From Allobaculum mucilyticum (lineage in GTDB: Bacteria > Bacillota_I > Bacilli_A > Erysipelotrichales > Erysipelotrichaceae): 64,000 nt of DNA. The notes beneath the pieces are model-generated. The model was not told the origin of the DNA. It saw only the letters and a program-made list of their open reading frames with translations, and did not search any database. The position numbers and the translations under genes are program-made. Positions 15,423 to 24,300 of this stretch are shown here, in pieces. Positions within the stretch are counted from its first letter, which is position 1, and each line of letters opens with the position of its first letter. The DNA lies in assembly GCF_022701195.1 (NCBI RefSeq), contig NZ_CP078089.1, forward strand, positions 930,001 to 994,000, given 5' to 3'.

Positions 15423-17411
15423 ATGGTCACGGAAAAGAAAAAATATCCGCCTGTGCGAAAGGCGCTGAAAAAATATTATGGATACGATTCCTTCCGTCCT
15501 GGACAGCCTGAGCTGATTAAAGCGCTGCTCGATGGACGGGATGTTTTAGGAATCATGCCCACCGGAGCAGGGAAGTCTGTCTGTTATCAGATTCCTGCCA
15601 TTTTCATGCCGGGCATTACGCTGGTGATCTCACCGCTGATCTCGCTGATGAAAGATCAGGTGGCTCAGCTCAACCAGGCCCGTATTCCAGCCGCCTTTTT
15701 AAACAGCTCGCTCTCTGCGGCACAGTATCGCAAAGCCCTGGCCTTTGCTGCGCAGAACCGCTACAAAATCATCTATGTTGCGCCTGAGCGACTGGCTACT
15801 CCGCAGTTTCTGGAGTTTGCCACAAAGGCTAATATTTCCATGATTGCGGTCGATGAAGCACATTGCGTTTCGCAATGGGGACAGAACTTCCGTCCACACT
15901 ATCTTGATATCGCACAATTCGCCGCCGCTCTGCCCAAACGCCCGGTTATGGCAGCATTTACTGCCACCGCAACCGGTCCGGTCAAAAGCGACATCCTCAA
16001 GCTGCTCGACCTGCACGATCCAAAAATCCTGATCACCGGCTTTGACCGGCCGAATCTGTATTTTGCGGTGGAAGAGCCGGAGGACAAATTCAAAGCAGTC
16101 TGCGATTATCTTGAAAAGCATCCCGGTCAGTCGGGTATCATCTACTGTCTGACCCGGGCAGATACGGAAGAAGTTGCCCAGATGCTCTGCGATGCCGGTT
16201 TTCCCTGCAAGGCGTATCATGCCGGAGTTCCGATTGAGGAACGCTCAGCCATTCAGGATGACTTCCAGTTTGACCGTATTCCGCTGATCGCAGCGACCTG
16301 TGCCTTTGGCATGGGCATCGACAAGTCCAATGTCCGCTTTGTTCTTCATTACTCCATGCCCGGTTCGCTTGAAGCCTACTATCAGGAAGCCGGACGTGCC
16401 GGACGCGATGGCGCACCGGCAGAATGCATCCTGTTTCATGGACCGGAAGACTACCAGATCAACAAATTTCTGATCGAGCGTTCGAATAAAGACTCGCCCG
16501 ACCAGCTGACCCGTGACCTGTCCAGACTCCACCGCATGTATGACTACTGCCATACGGATTTCTGCCTGCGCTCCTTTATTCTTGAATATTTCAACGAACC
16601 GACCAGCGGTTCATGCTCAAACTGTTCCAACTGCCTGGCGACCTGGAAAGAAGTCGATGTGACAGAGGGCGCAGCAGCCGTCTATAAGCTTGTCCGCGAA
16701 CTTCCCCGCCCTTATGGAAAAAACATGCTGCGCGATCTGCTCAGAGGCAGTCACGGCAAGCGCATAACATCCGCACGTCTCGACAAGATGCAGTCGTTTG
16801 GCGCCCTGCAGCGATACGATCTGGATGCGATCAAAGAACTGCTTGATGGACTGCTCACCCGGGGCTTTCTTTCCCGCTCAAACGATGCCTGGCAGGTTGT
16901 CTCCGTTACGCCGGCATTCGATCAGGCAATCCGGAATAAAGAAAAGATCACGCTCCGTCAGAAGCTGCAGAACGATGCCATTCAGGATGAAAGCTATCTC
17001 TCTTCCTTCAGCAGACTGCGATCGCCTGACGTTTCCCCATACGTTTCAGCGATGCAGGATATGGTGGAGAAAGAACAGAAGAACCGCCCCGATAGCACCT
17101 TTACTCTGCAAACGGCTGCCGAGGAACAGCTGTATGGCCGTCTGAAAACAAAACGTCTCAAACTCTCCAGAGAACGCGGCCTTCCGCCTTACGTTATTTT
17201 TCCGGATGCCACGCTTCTGCTGATCGCAAGAAACATGCCGCTGACCGAAGAAGAACTCAGCCAGATCGAAGGTATCGGCGCAGCACGCCTGGAAAACTAC
17301 GGAAAAGACATTCTCAATACCGTCCGCAATTTCCTGTCGGATCTTGGAGACGGAACTCTTACAGATGATGATTTCAAATCCGATGAAGATTATGACGATT
17401 CTGACGACTGA
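15423..17411 (+). CDS. recQ: RecQ family ATP-dependent DNA helicase
   Basis: A 662-aa 3'-5' DNA helicase of recombination and replication-fork repair. The motor domains are complete: motif 0 (YGYDSFRPGQPE), Walker A (IMPTGAGKSVCYQ), DEAH box (AVDEAHCVSQWG), motif III (AAFTATAT), and motifs V and VI (ATCAFGMGIDKSNVRFV, YYQEAGRAGRDG). A zinc-binding CxxCxxC (CSNCSNC) follows, then a winged-helix region and a C-terminal HRDC domain (PLTEEELSQIEGIGAARLENYG) with an acidic tail. The ATG at 15423 lacks a strong ribosome binding site, so expression may be low. It is monocistronic with its own terminator. Confidence 0.95.
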   Translation: MVTEKKKYPPVRKALKKYYGYDSFRPGQPELIKALLDGRDVLGIMPTGAGKSVCYQIPAIFMPGITLVISPLISLMKDQVAQLNQARIPAAFLNSSLSAAQYRKALAFAAQNRYKIIYVAPERLATPQFLEFATKANISMIAVDEAHCVSQWGQNFRPHYLDIAQFAAALPKRPVMAAFTATATGPVKSDILKLLDLHDPKILITGFDRPNLYFAVEEPEDKFKAVCDYLEKHPGQSGIIYCLTRADTEEVAQMLCDAGFPCKAYHAGVPIEERSAIQDDFQFDRIPLIAATCAFGMGIDKSNVRFVLHYSMPGSLEAYYQEAGRAGRDGAPAECILFHGPEDYQINKFLIERSNKDSPDQLTRDLSRLHRMYDYCHTDFCLRSFILEYFNEPTSGSCSNCSNCLATWKEVDVTEGAAAVYKLVRELPRPYGKNMLRDLLRGSHGKRITSARLDKMQSFGALQRYDLDAIKELLDGLLTRGFLSRSNDAWQVVSVTPAFDQAIRNKEKITLRQKLQNDAIQDESYLSSFSRLRSPDVSPYVSAMQDMVEKEQKNRPDSTFTLQTAAEEQLYGRLKTKRLKLSRERGLPPYVIFPDATLLLIARNMPLTEEELSQIEGIGAARLENYGKDILNTVRNFLSDLGDGTLTDDDFKSDEDYDDSDD

Positions 17412-17505
17412 GAATAAGCAGGCACCCGGCTTCGCATAGATACACTCCACCCGGTATGTCATCGGCTAAGTCATCACACAAGTCCCGCACAGCCCATCAA
17501 ACACG

Positions 17506-17544
17506 CAGGTCCGGACTGCATTCCTGCAGACCGGACCTGTTTTT
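17506..17544 (+). terminator. Intrinsic terminator of recQ
   Basis: CAGGTCCGG-a-CTGC pairs with GCAG-a-CCGGACCTG and is followed by five U, about 95 bases after the recQ stop. Confidence 0.85.
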
Positions 17545-17591
17545 CTGTTCTCTGCCTGTGTTTTCTTTTTGATGATTCCCTTTTCGGGCGT

Positions 17592-18275
17592 TCAGATCTG
17601 ACGAAGCGCATCCACCAGAGCAGTTTTTGCGGCGGCTTTTTCGTCCTTCATCTTGATGATCCGTGCAGGACAGCCGGCAACGACCGCATTGTCCGGAACA
17701 TCTTCAATAACGACAGCGCCGGCTGCGACAACCGCGCCTTTGCCGACATGAACGCCTTCAATAATGACCGCATTCGCACCAATCAGAACATCATCTTCGA
17801 CAACAACCGGCTTTGCGCTTGCCGGTTCAATCACGCCGGCAAGAACGGCACCGGCGCCGATATGACAGCGTTTTTTCACAATGGCACGACCGCCAAGAAT
17901 TGCACCCATGTCAATCATCGTTCCTTCGCCGATTTCCGCACCGATGTTGATGATGGCGCCCATCATGATGACCGCATTGCGGCCGATGGTGACCGGCTCG
18001 CGGATCAGGGCGCCAGGTTCAATACGGGCGTCGATCGTCTTGAGATCAAGAAGGGGCAGAGCGGAATTGCGTCGGTCTGCTTCAATAACACTGTCGATGA
18101 TCGCTTCTGCATTGTCATCAAGAATGGGTTTGATATCTGCCCATTCGCCAAAGACGACATCGCCGAACACTTTGCATCCGGGAAATTCAACCGGACGGCT
18201 GGTGCGGACGTAGACTTTGACCGGCGTTTTCTTGGGTGCCGATGCGATCTGTTCAATGATCTGCTGTGCGTTCAT
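17592..18275 (-). CDS. dapH: 2,3,4,5-tetrahydropyridine-2,6-dicarboxylate N-acetyltransferase
   Basis: A 227-aa left-handed beta-helix acyltransferase that acetylates tetrahydrodipicolinate, committing it to the acetylase branch of DAP/lysine synthesis used by many Bacillota. The N-terminal DapH helix bundle ([20 protein letters not shown]) precedes hexapeptide repeats from about residue 85 ([22 protein letters not shown]) and the [18 protein letters not shown] and [18 protein letters not shown] segments. Its ATG overlaps the dapB stop by four bases. It is the last gene of the riboswitch-controlled dapA-dapB-dapH operon; the later pathway genes (aminotransferase, deacetylase) are not in this window. 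Confidence 0.95.
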   Translation of the reverse strand: MNAQQIIEQIASAPKKTPVKVYVRTSRPVEFPGCKVFGDVVFGEWADIKPILDDNAEAIIDSVIEADRRNSALPLLDLKTIDARIEPGALIREPVTIGRNAVIMMGAIINIGAEIGEGTMIDMGAILGGRAIVKKRCHIGAGAVLAGVIEPASAKPVVVEDDVLIGANAVIIEGVHVGKGAVVAAGAVVIEDVPDNAVVAGCPARIIKMKDEKAAAKTALVDALRQI

Positions 18276-18985
18276 CGTTTTGCCCCGACAAGATCTGTCA
18301 TTGAATACAGGCTAGCCGGCTTGCCTTCCATAAATTCGGCTGCATCGAGTGCACCGTTGACAAAAATCTGACGGTTCTGTGCGCTGTGGGAAATCCGCAC
18401 GGTTTCCTGGTCGCCAAGGAACAGGATTTCATGATCGCCGGCAGCGGTTCCGCCGCGCAGGGCATGAATGCCGATTTCTTTTTTGCGAGCGCCCGGTTTT
18501 CCGCTGCGTCCGAAAACGTGCTCATATTCATTATTGGGATCAATCGTTTCAAGCAGACTGAGAGCCGTACCGCTTGGCGCGTCGGCTTTCTGGTTGTGGT
18601 GAAGTTCCACGATTTCCATATCCCAGCCATTCAGAATGGCAGCAGCTGCTTTTGCGAGTTCTTTAAGGGCTGCAATGCCAAGCGAATAGTTTGAAGAGAA
18701 GAACACCGGACGTGTCTTTGCTTCTTCTTCAATCCGGGCAAGCTGCTCATCGCTGTAGCCTGTTGTTCCAAGAACAAGTGCCGCATTGGTTCCGGCAGCT
18801 GTGTTCAGGATGAAATCAAGGTTATCAGGATGGGAGAAGTCGATATAGAGATCGATGGAATCTTTTGCGTTTTCAATGGCATCGGGAACGAGGCAGTCGC
18901 CCATCACGGTCGTATGACCGCGCTTTTTTGCTTCCTGATCAATCAGGCTGCCCATGCGTCCCTGGCCGATAACAGCAATTTTCAT
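18272..18985 (-). CDS. dapB: 4-hydroxy-tetrahydrodipicolinate reductase
   Basis: A 237-aa short-type DapB that reduces HTPA to tetrahydrodipicolinate with NAD(P)H. Visible are the N-terminal GQGRMG nucleotide loop (residues 7-12), [19 protein letters not shown] and the catalytic and substrate segment [15 protein letters not shown]. The frame extends upstream of the annotated start, but the ATG at 18983-18985 overlaps the dapA stop in an ATGA arrangement and begins the protein exactly at its beta-1 strand. Tight overlaps on both sides indicate coupled translation within the dap operon. Confidence 0.96.
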   Translation of the reverse strand: MKIAVIGQGRMGSLIDQEAKKRGHTTVMGDCLVPDAIENAKDSIDLYIDFSHPDNLDFILNTAAGTNAALVLGTTGYSDEQLARIEEEAKTRPVFFSSNYSLGIAALKELAKAAAAILNGWDMEIVELHHNQKADAPSGTALSLLETIDPNNEYEHVFGRSGKPGARKKEIGIHALRGGTAAGDHEILFLGDQETVRISHSAQNRQIFVNGALDAAEFMEGKPASLYSMTDLVGAKR

Positions 18986-19869
18986 AAAAGACCTGCTTTC
19001 TTCATGCTCGACTCGAGCGCTTCTTTGTTTTTCGGATCCATCGGATAGAGCGGCAGACGATAGCCGCCGACGTTCATGCCCATCAGATTCATGGCTTCTT
19101 TCACCGGAATCGGATTGACCTCGATGAACAGCTTGTGGATCAGATCGAGATATTTCAGCTGAATCTCTCTTGAACGATTTACATCGCCATCGAGATAGCT
19201 GCATACGAGATCATGCGTTTCTTCAGGCAGAATGTCCGCAAGTACCGAAATAACGCCGCTTGCGCCGATGGAGAGCATCGGTACGATGATGTCATCGTTG
19301 CCGGAATACATTTTGAAGTTTTCATTGAGCAGAGGTGCGATGTTCATGGCATAGGAAAGGTTGCCGCTGGCTTCCTTGATTCCCTGGATGTTGGGGTGTT
19401 TCGAAAGTTCTTCAACAACATCGACCGGGATACTCATGCCGGTACGTCCGGGAATGTTATAGAGGATGATCGGGATATTGACCTGATCTGCGCAGAGTTT
19501 GAAATGCTCAATCAGACCCTGGCGGTTGGCCTTGTTGTAGTAGGGGGAAATGAGCAGCAGACCGTCAGCACCCATGCGCTCATACTTCAGGCTCTTTTCA
19601 AGCTGAGTATGCGAATCGTTGCTTCCTGCGCCGATAATGATCGGAATGCGTCCGTCCGCCTGTTCAATGGCAACGCGGACAACTTCATCGTCTTCGCGAT
19701 GGGTCATGGTGCTGGATTCGCCGGTCGTTCCAAGCACGAGAATGCCGTCTGTTTTATTGGCGATATGCCATTCAATCAGTTCGCGCAGCTTGTCGTAATT
19801 TACCGAACCGTCTCTGTGAAACGGCGTAATGAGGGCTACGATTGACCCGTCAGGCAGTTTTTTCGTCAT
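18982..19869 (-). CDS. dapA: 4-hydroxy-tetrahydrodipicolinate synthase
   Basis: A 295-aa Schiff-base aldolase that condenses pyruvate with aspartate semialdehyde, the first committed DAP/lysine step. The TIM barrel shows ALITPF, LGTTGESSTM (active-site threonines), LISPYYNKANRQG with the catalytic tyrosine, YNIPGRTGM, and GIKEASG carrying the Schiff-base lysine. AAGGAG precedes the ATG at 19867-19869. It is the first gene of the dapA-dapB-dapH operon. A lysine riboswitch and its terminator lie 170-370 bases upstream, so transcription should be attenuated when lysine is high. Confidence 0.97.
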   Translation of the reverse strand: MTKKLPDGSIVALITPFHRDGSVNYDKLRELIEWHIANKTDGILVLGTTGESSTMTHREDDEVVRVAIEQADGRIPIIIGAGSNDSHTQLEKSLKYERMGADGLLLISPYYNKANRQGLIEHFKLCADQVNIPIILYNIPGRTGMSIPVDVVEELSKHPNIQGIKEASGNLSYAMNIAPLLNENFKMYSGNDDIIVPMLSIGASGVISVLADILPEETHDLVCSYLDGDVNRSREIQLKYLDLIHKLFIEVNPIPVKEAMNLMGMNVGGYRLPLYPMDPKNKEALESSMKKAGLL

Positions 19870-20036
19870 CTGAAATCTCCTTTTTTCTCTTCCTTCTTTC
19901 CATGTCCAGAAAGGATATGGATTCAGCCGGAAATCGTTATGCATCTGTTTCTTCTTTTTTAAAGCAGTCTGTGATCAGAGACTGAGTTCACAGACTTTAC
20001 TGCATCCCGTCCGGTGCTGATCCTGCGTTGAGCCAT

Positions 20037-20080
20037 GAAAAAAAACGGCAGAGCGCTCCGCCGGTAAGAGATCTTGCCGT
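20037..20080 (-). terminator. Riboswitch expression-platform terminator
   Basis: On the minus strand ACGGCA (about 20075-20080) pairs with TGCCGT (about 20046-20051) around an inner stem, followed by nine U (20037-20045). It directly follows the lysine aptamer and precedes dapA, the arrangement expected for lysine-induced termination. Confidence 0.85.
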
Positions 20081-20240
20081 TCGATAGCCCTCCTGCAGTC
20101 TTTGCAGACAGTCCGTCTGATTTCTCAGTACGGCCCACCAGAATCCGCGCCCGGATGCCAGTTCGGCAGATCTGCTCACGCATATTCTCGAACGCCTGCC
20201 GGCTTGAACATGTGCAGTCAGATCCGCAACCTCTATCAGA
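20081..20240 (-). promoter_or_regulatory. Lysine riboswitch (L box)
   Basis: On the minus strand the conserved lysine-aptamer blocks appear in order: GATAGAGGTTGCGG at the start, GTTCGAGAATATGCGTGAG, GCCGAACTGGC, GGTGGGCCGTACTGAGAAATC (given as key blocks GGTGGGCCGTACTGAG and AAATCAG) and the closing GGAGGGCTATC, whose CTATC pairs with the opening GATAG to form P1. The order and wording follow the Bacillus subtilis lysC leader. It is followed at once by a U-tract terminator and then dapA, so it should switch the whole dap operon off at high lysine. Confidence 0.92.
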
Positions 20241-20369
20241 TGCGTAAACAATATCTCTTTTGCCTGTAAATTTGGAAACAATCGCTTCTGTTTCTGAAAA
20301 CTCTTTGAAAATCCTGCAGAAATCCGGATCTTTCCGGACCTGTCACACTTGCATTCAAAACAGAACGCG

Positions 20370-20410
20370 AAAAAGCGGGCGAAGACAGATCTCTCTGTTC
20401 TTCTCCCGCC
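20370..20410 (-). terminator. Intrinsic terminator of the 135-aa coiled-coil gene
   Basis: On the minus strand GGCGGGAGAAGA pairs with TCTTCGCCCGC and is followed by five U, about 30 bases past the stop at 20442. Confidence 0.8.
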
Positions 20411-20441
20411 GGTATTTCAGGTTTTCTTACCCGTCTTTTTG

Positions 20442-20849
20442 TCAGATCTTTTTCATGCCGGACGCATTGGCAAGAACATCTGCTCCATACGCATCCTGAA
20501 TGCCAAACTTCTGTTCCAGTTCAGTCTTACGATAGTCCAGAACCTGTTTTGCTTCCTGTTCGACAGCCTTGGGATCAAACTGATCCGATTCTGTTTCAAC
20601 CAGTTTTTCCCATTCAAGCTTAGCCTCGGCAGCTGCTTCTTCAATACCTGGCAGACTGCCGTCGATCAGGTCGAGCTCGCCTTTGAGAAACGGTTCAATC
20701 TCTTTAAGATTCGGCGATGAAGAGGCCAGAGCCTGTTCTACGATCTGCCGTCTTTCCAGGAACAGCTTCTGTTCATATTCTTTTTTCAGCTGGCGGACTT
20801 TAATGGTCAGTGCTTTCTGTTCAGTTTCATTCAGTGTTCTGCAGTCCAT
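20442..20849 (-). CDS. Coiled-coil protein of unknown function
   Basis: A 135-aa highly charged protein, almost all helical, with heptad-like segments (KALTIKVRQLKKEYEQKLFLERRQ in part; EAAAEAKLEWEKLVETES). There is no signal peptide, transmembrane helix or recognised domain. I chose the ATG at 20847-20849, preceded by AGAGGT; the frame runs upstream but without a plausible signal. It is monocistronic, sits upstream of the lysine riboswitch on the same strand, and has its own strong terminator, so it is not part of the dap operon. Confidence 0.7.
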   Translation of the reverse strand: MDCRTLNETEQKALTIKVRQLKKEYEQKLFLERRQIVEQALASSSPNLKEIEPFLKGELDLIDGSLPGIEEAAAEAKLEWEKLVETESDQFDPKAVEQEAKQVLDYRKTELEQKFGIQDAYGADVLANASGMKKI

Positions 20850-21377
20850 GTGTATTACCTCTTTATAAGCAGGGATGGATCCCTCTTTCTGCTTCACTTT
20901 GTTTGTACCGCCAAACACTCATAAAACGGACTGCAACGCCTTTCTTTTCCACAAAGGACAGATCTGCAGACCGGACCGGATATCCGGCGGCGGTGCTGGT
21001 CCGGCTGATACCCCCCCCCGCATTTTTTACCTGTTCTTTCAGTGAAATTTATTTCCGCTTATTTTGGCCAAATTCATGAAGGGGAAAAATCGGTTTTCGT
21101 ATTATCGAAAGGTGCAACCGCTGAACTGGCGCTTCAGAATTCCAAGAAAAAGACAGGAATTTATCATATTTGAAGTATTTTTGAATTGTGTTACCGATAT
21201 TTACATGGGAAATCCTGATTTTTCACCCCTTTTCGTTCATTCCTGCTTTCTTTTTTCTCCCTGAGTGAATCAGTATTGAATCGAAATCGCTTTCAGAATA
21301 CGTTAAAAGCACGGCGATTTAGTAAAACTCGCCTTTCTATTGAAACTGTCAGAACAGAGAAAAAGAAAGGAATTCCA
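20850..21377. other. Intergenic region upstream of the GH43 gene, with C9 tract
   Basis: This region separates two divergent genes and encodes no supportable protein. It contains a run of nine C (21011-21019) about 360 bases upstream of the GH43 start. AT-rich DNA from 21035 to 21200 probably holds the GH43 promoter, which I cannot place with confidence. Confidence 0.5.
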
Positions 21378-24300
21378 ATGAAAAAACCATTTCGAAAAGG
21401 AACGAGCTGCTTTCTGGCCATGCTGCTGGCCGCCAGCACGCCTGTTTCCCTGATGGCAAACAGTTCCCCCGCTGTGGCCATGACCGAACAGGTACAGGAT
21501 GAAACTCCCGCTGCTTCCATGAGCTCTTTTGTCGACGGCTTCATGCCAATGACGATTCTGAGCACACTGAAAGACGATGTCTGGGGCGTACCTCTTGTAG
21601 GAAAACGCGATCAGGACAACGGTCTGGAAGACAGAACCCTCGCTAACTACTGCTACTGGGACGGCACCATCCTCAAAGGAACGGATGAAGAAACCGGCAA
21701 GGACAAATACTACATGTTTGCTTCCCGCTGGGATCAGGCCAATGGTCACAGCGGCTGGGGCGGATCGGTCGCAGTCTATGCAACCAGTGATAATCTTGAA
21801 GGTCCCTATACCGATCAGGGCATGCTCTGGGGCGACTACTACGAAGGCGCCGGTCACAACGTCTTCGCTTTCGAAATCTCCAAAACGGATCCAGCCTACA
21901 AGGAAGGTTATCGCTATGCGATTTCGGTCAGCGATACCGGACTGCACGGCGATCAGATGAACGGATCCATTCATATTTCCAAATCTCTCGACGGACCATG
22001 GGAACACGTCGGCATCATGGAAACCGACGGAAAATTCCGTCTGAGCAACGTCACCATTACCCAGCGTCCGGACGGTACCTATCTTGCAACCGGACGCGAT
22101 GGCGATATCGCAACCGCAACCTCGGTACGCGGACCATGGACCACTCAGCGTCAGAAACTCTGGTGGGATATCCCCGGCATGAATACAAGCGCACTGGAAG
22201 ACCCGGTTCTCTGGTATTCGGACGGCATGTATCACATCGTCGTAAACAACTGGCAGGAAAAGTACGCCTACTATCTGACCAGCTATGACGGCGTTCAGGA
22301 CTGGACGCTCCATACAGGAACTGCCTACAGTGCGGAAACAATGGCTCAGCATCTGCAGTACACCGATGGAACGAAAAACTCCTGGACCAAACTGGAACGT
22401 CCGGGTGTCTATATCGAAGACGGCACGCTCAAAGCCATGACGCTCGCCGCTATTGACTCTGAAAAAGACGATGACCGCGGCAATGACGAGCACGGAAGCA
22501 AGGTTATCGTTATTCCTTATAACGGAAAAGCCCTTGCTGAATTTGCGAAGACCGATGAATACACGCCAGCTTCGACCAACCGCAAAGGTCTCGCAGCCCA
22601 GACGGATACCCATATTCAGTCCTGGGGCGATGAAGCCGGAAAGAACTACGGTTCTGAAACCTTCCTGCAGGTTCAGGGCAATTCTTCACAGGGTCTGCTC
22701 GGAGAAGGCGAACGGCCCGATTCCAATTACGACTGCAAGATCGCTTTCGTCCGCTATGCATTAGACAAAAACAATCTGCCATCTGACCTTTCTGATCTGG
22801 ATGCTGATCTTTCTGTCATTTATCAGTCCAAACATGCAGGCGATGCCAGTGAAGAAGTCCTGATGGCTGCTGTAGCCGACTCGGACTGGGCAGCCGGCGA
22901 TGGAAATGACGGAAATGGCGGCAGCACATCCGTTGAAAATGCCGTGACCTGGTATAACCAGCCGGCTGTGGACAAGGATCTAGGCAAAGCTGAATCGGCG
23001 ACGTTCTCGCTCGACAATACCGATACGGAAGTCCGTATTCCTGTCGGCAACCTGATTCAGAAATATCTTGAGAAAAACCCGGATGCCTCCGAAATCACAT
23101 TTGCGATTGGAAACAAAAACGGTACGCGTATCCATATTGGATCGAATGAATCCAGCAATGATCAGGGCGTAAAACTCGTTTTTGCCTCTACTCCGGCCAA
23201 TCCGGAAGTTACCGGCATCTCTCTGGATAAAGACGAACTCGATCTCCATCCAGGCGATAGCTATACACTTCAGGTGACCATCACTCCGGAAAATGCGACC
23301 AATAAAAAAGTCACCTTCACTTCGTCTAACCCGGCAGCTGCGACTGTCGATGAAAACGGGAAAATCACCGCTGTTGCCAAAGGCGGAACGACCATCCGCG
23401 TCGTCACAGAAGATGGCAGCCTCATGGCCAAATGCGGCGTACGCGTAACGCCTGAAAGCGCCACAATTCTCAGCCTCGATCCAGTCACTGTGTATACACC
23501 GTCCGGTTTTGATGCCCGTCTGCCGCAGACCGTTTCGGCAAACTGGTCCGACAGAACGACGACAGACGTAACGGTCGAATGGGATACCGAAGGCAAGTCG
23601 CTCAGCTCGAACGGAACGCTGGAAGGTACCGTTAAGGGCACAGAGCTCAAAGCCAGCTGCAAGATCGAAACGGTTTCTCCGCTTCTTTCCTGGGTTGTCG
23701 ACTGCAACAACAATGGTTCGCCGCGCTATTCGAAAGCGGTAGAAACAAACCATATCCTTAACCAATCGTACGATCAGAAATACGATCCGGAAAACGGAAA
23801 GACATGGGGCTATGTTGAAGATCTTGGCACACACAACAGCTCGAACGTCAACGACAGCTATGATTCAGGCTGGTACGCCTATAACAATCAGGACATTCAG
23901 TACGCGTTCCCGCTGGAAGCCGGCACGTATTCGATCCGCCTTGGCTTTAAGGAATGGTGGCCAGATGGGAACAAGAGCCGGAAGATGGATATCTACCTGA
24001 AACAGGGCGATACCGAAACAAAACTCGGCACGTCCAATACCTGGAATGGCGGAAACAACTGGAACACGTTTACCGGCACCGGAGCTGTCACTGCAGATGA
24101 AACACCGATTATCGTCATTAAAAAGCAGTCCGGTCAGCCTGACCCGACTCTTGCATTCATTGAAATCTCCAAAGTACTTGATACCGATGCTCTGAAAGAT
24201 GCAGTCAACGCGATCAAGGGACTGGATCTCAGTAAAGCTTCCGCATCTGACATCAAAGAACTGGGTGATCTGCACCAGTCCGCGCTCGATGCGCTGCGCA

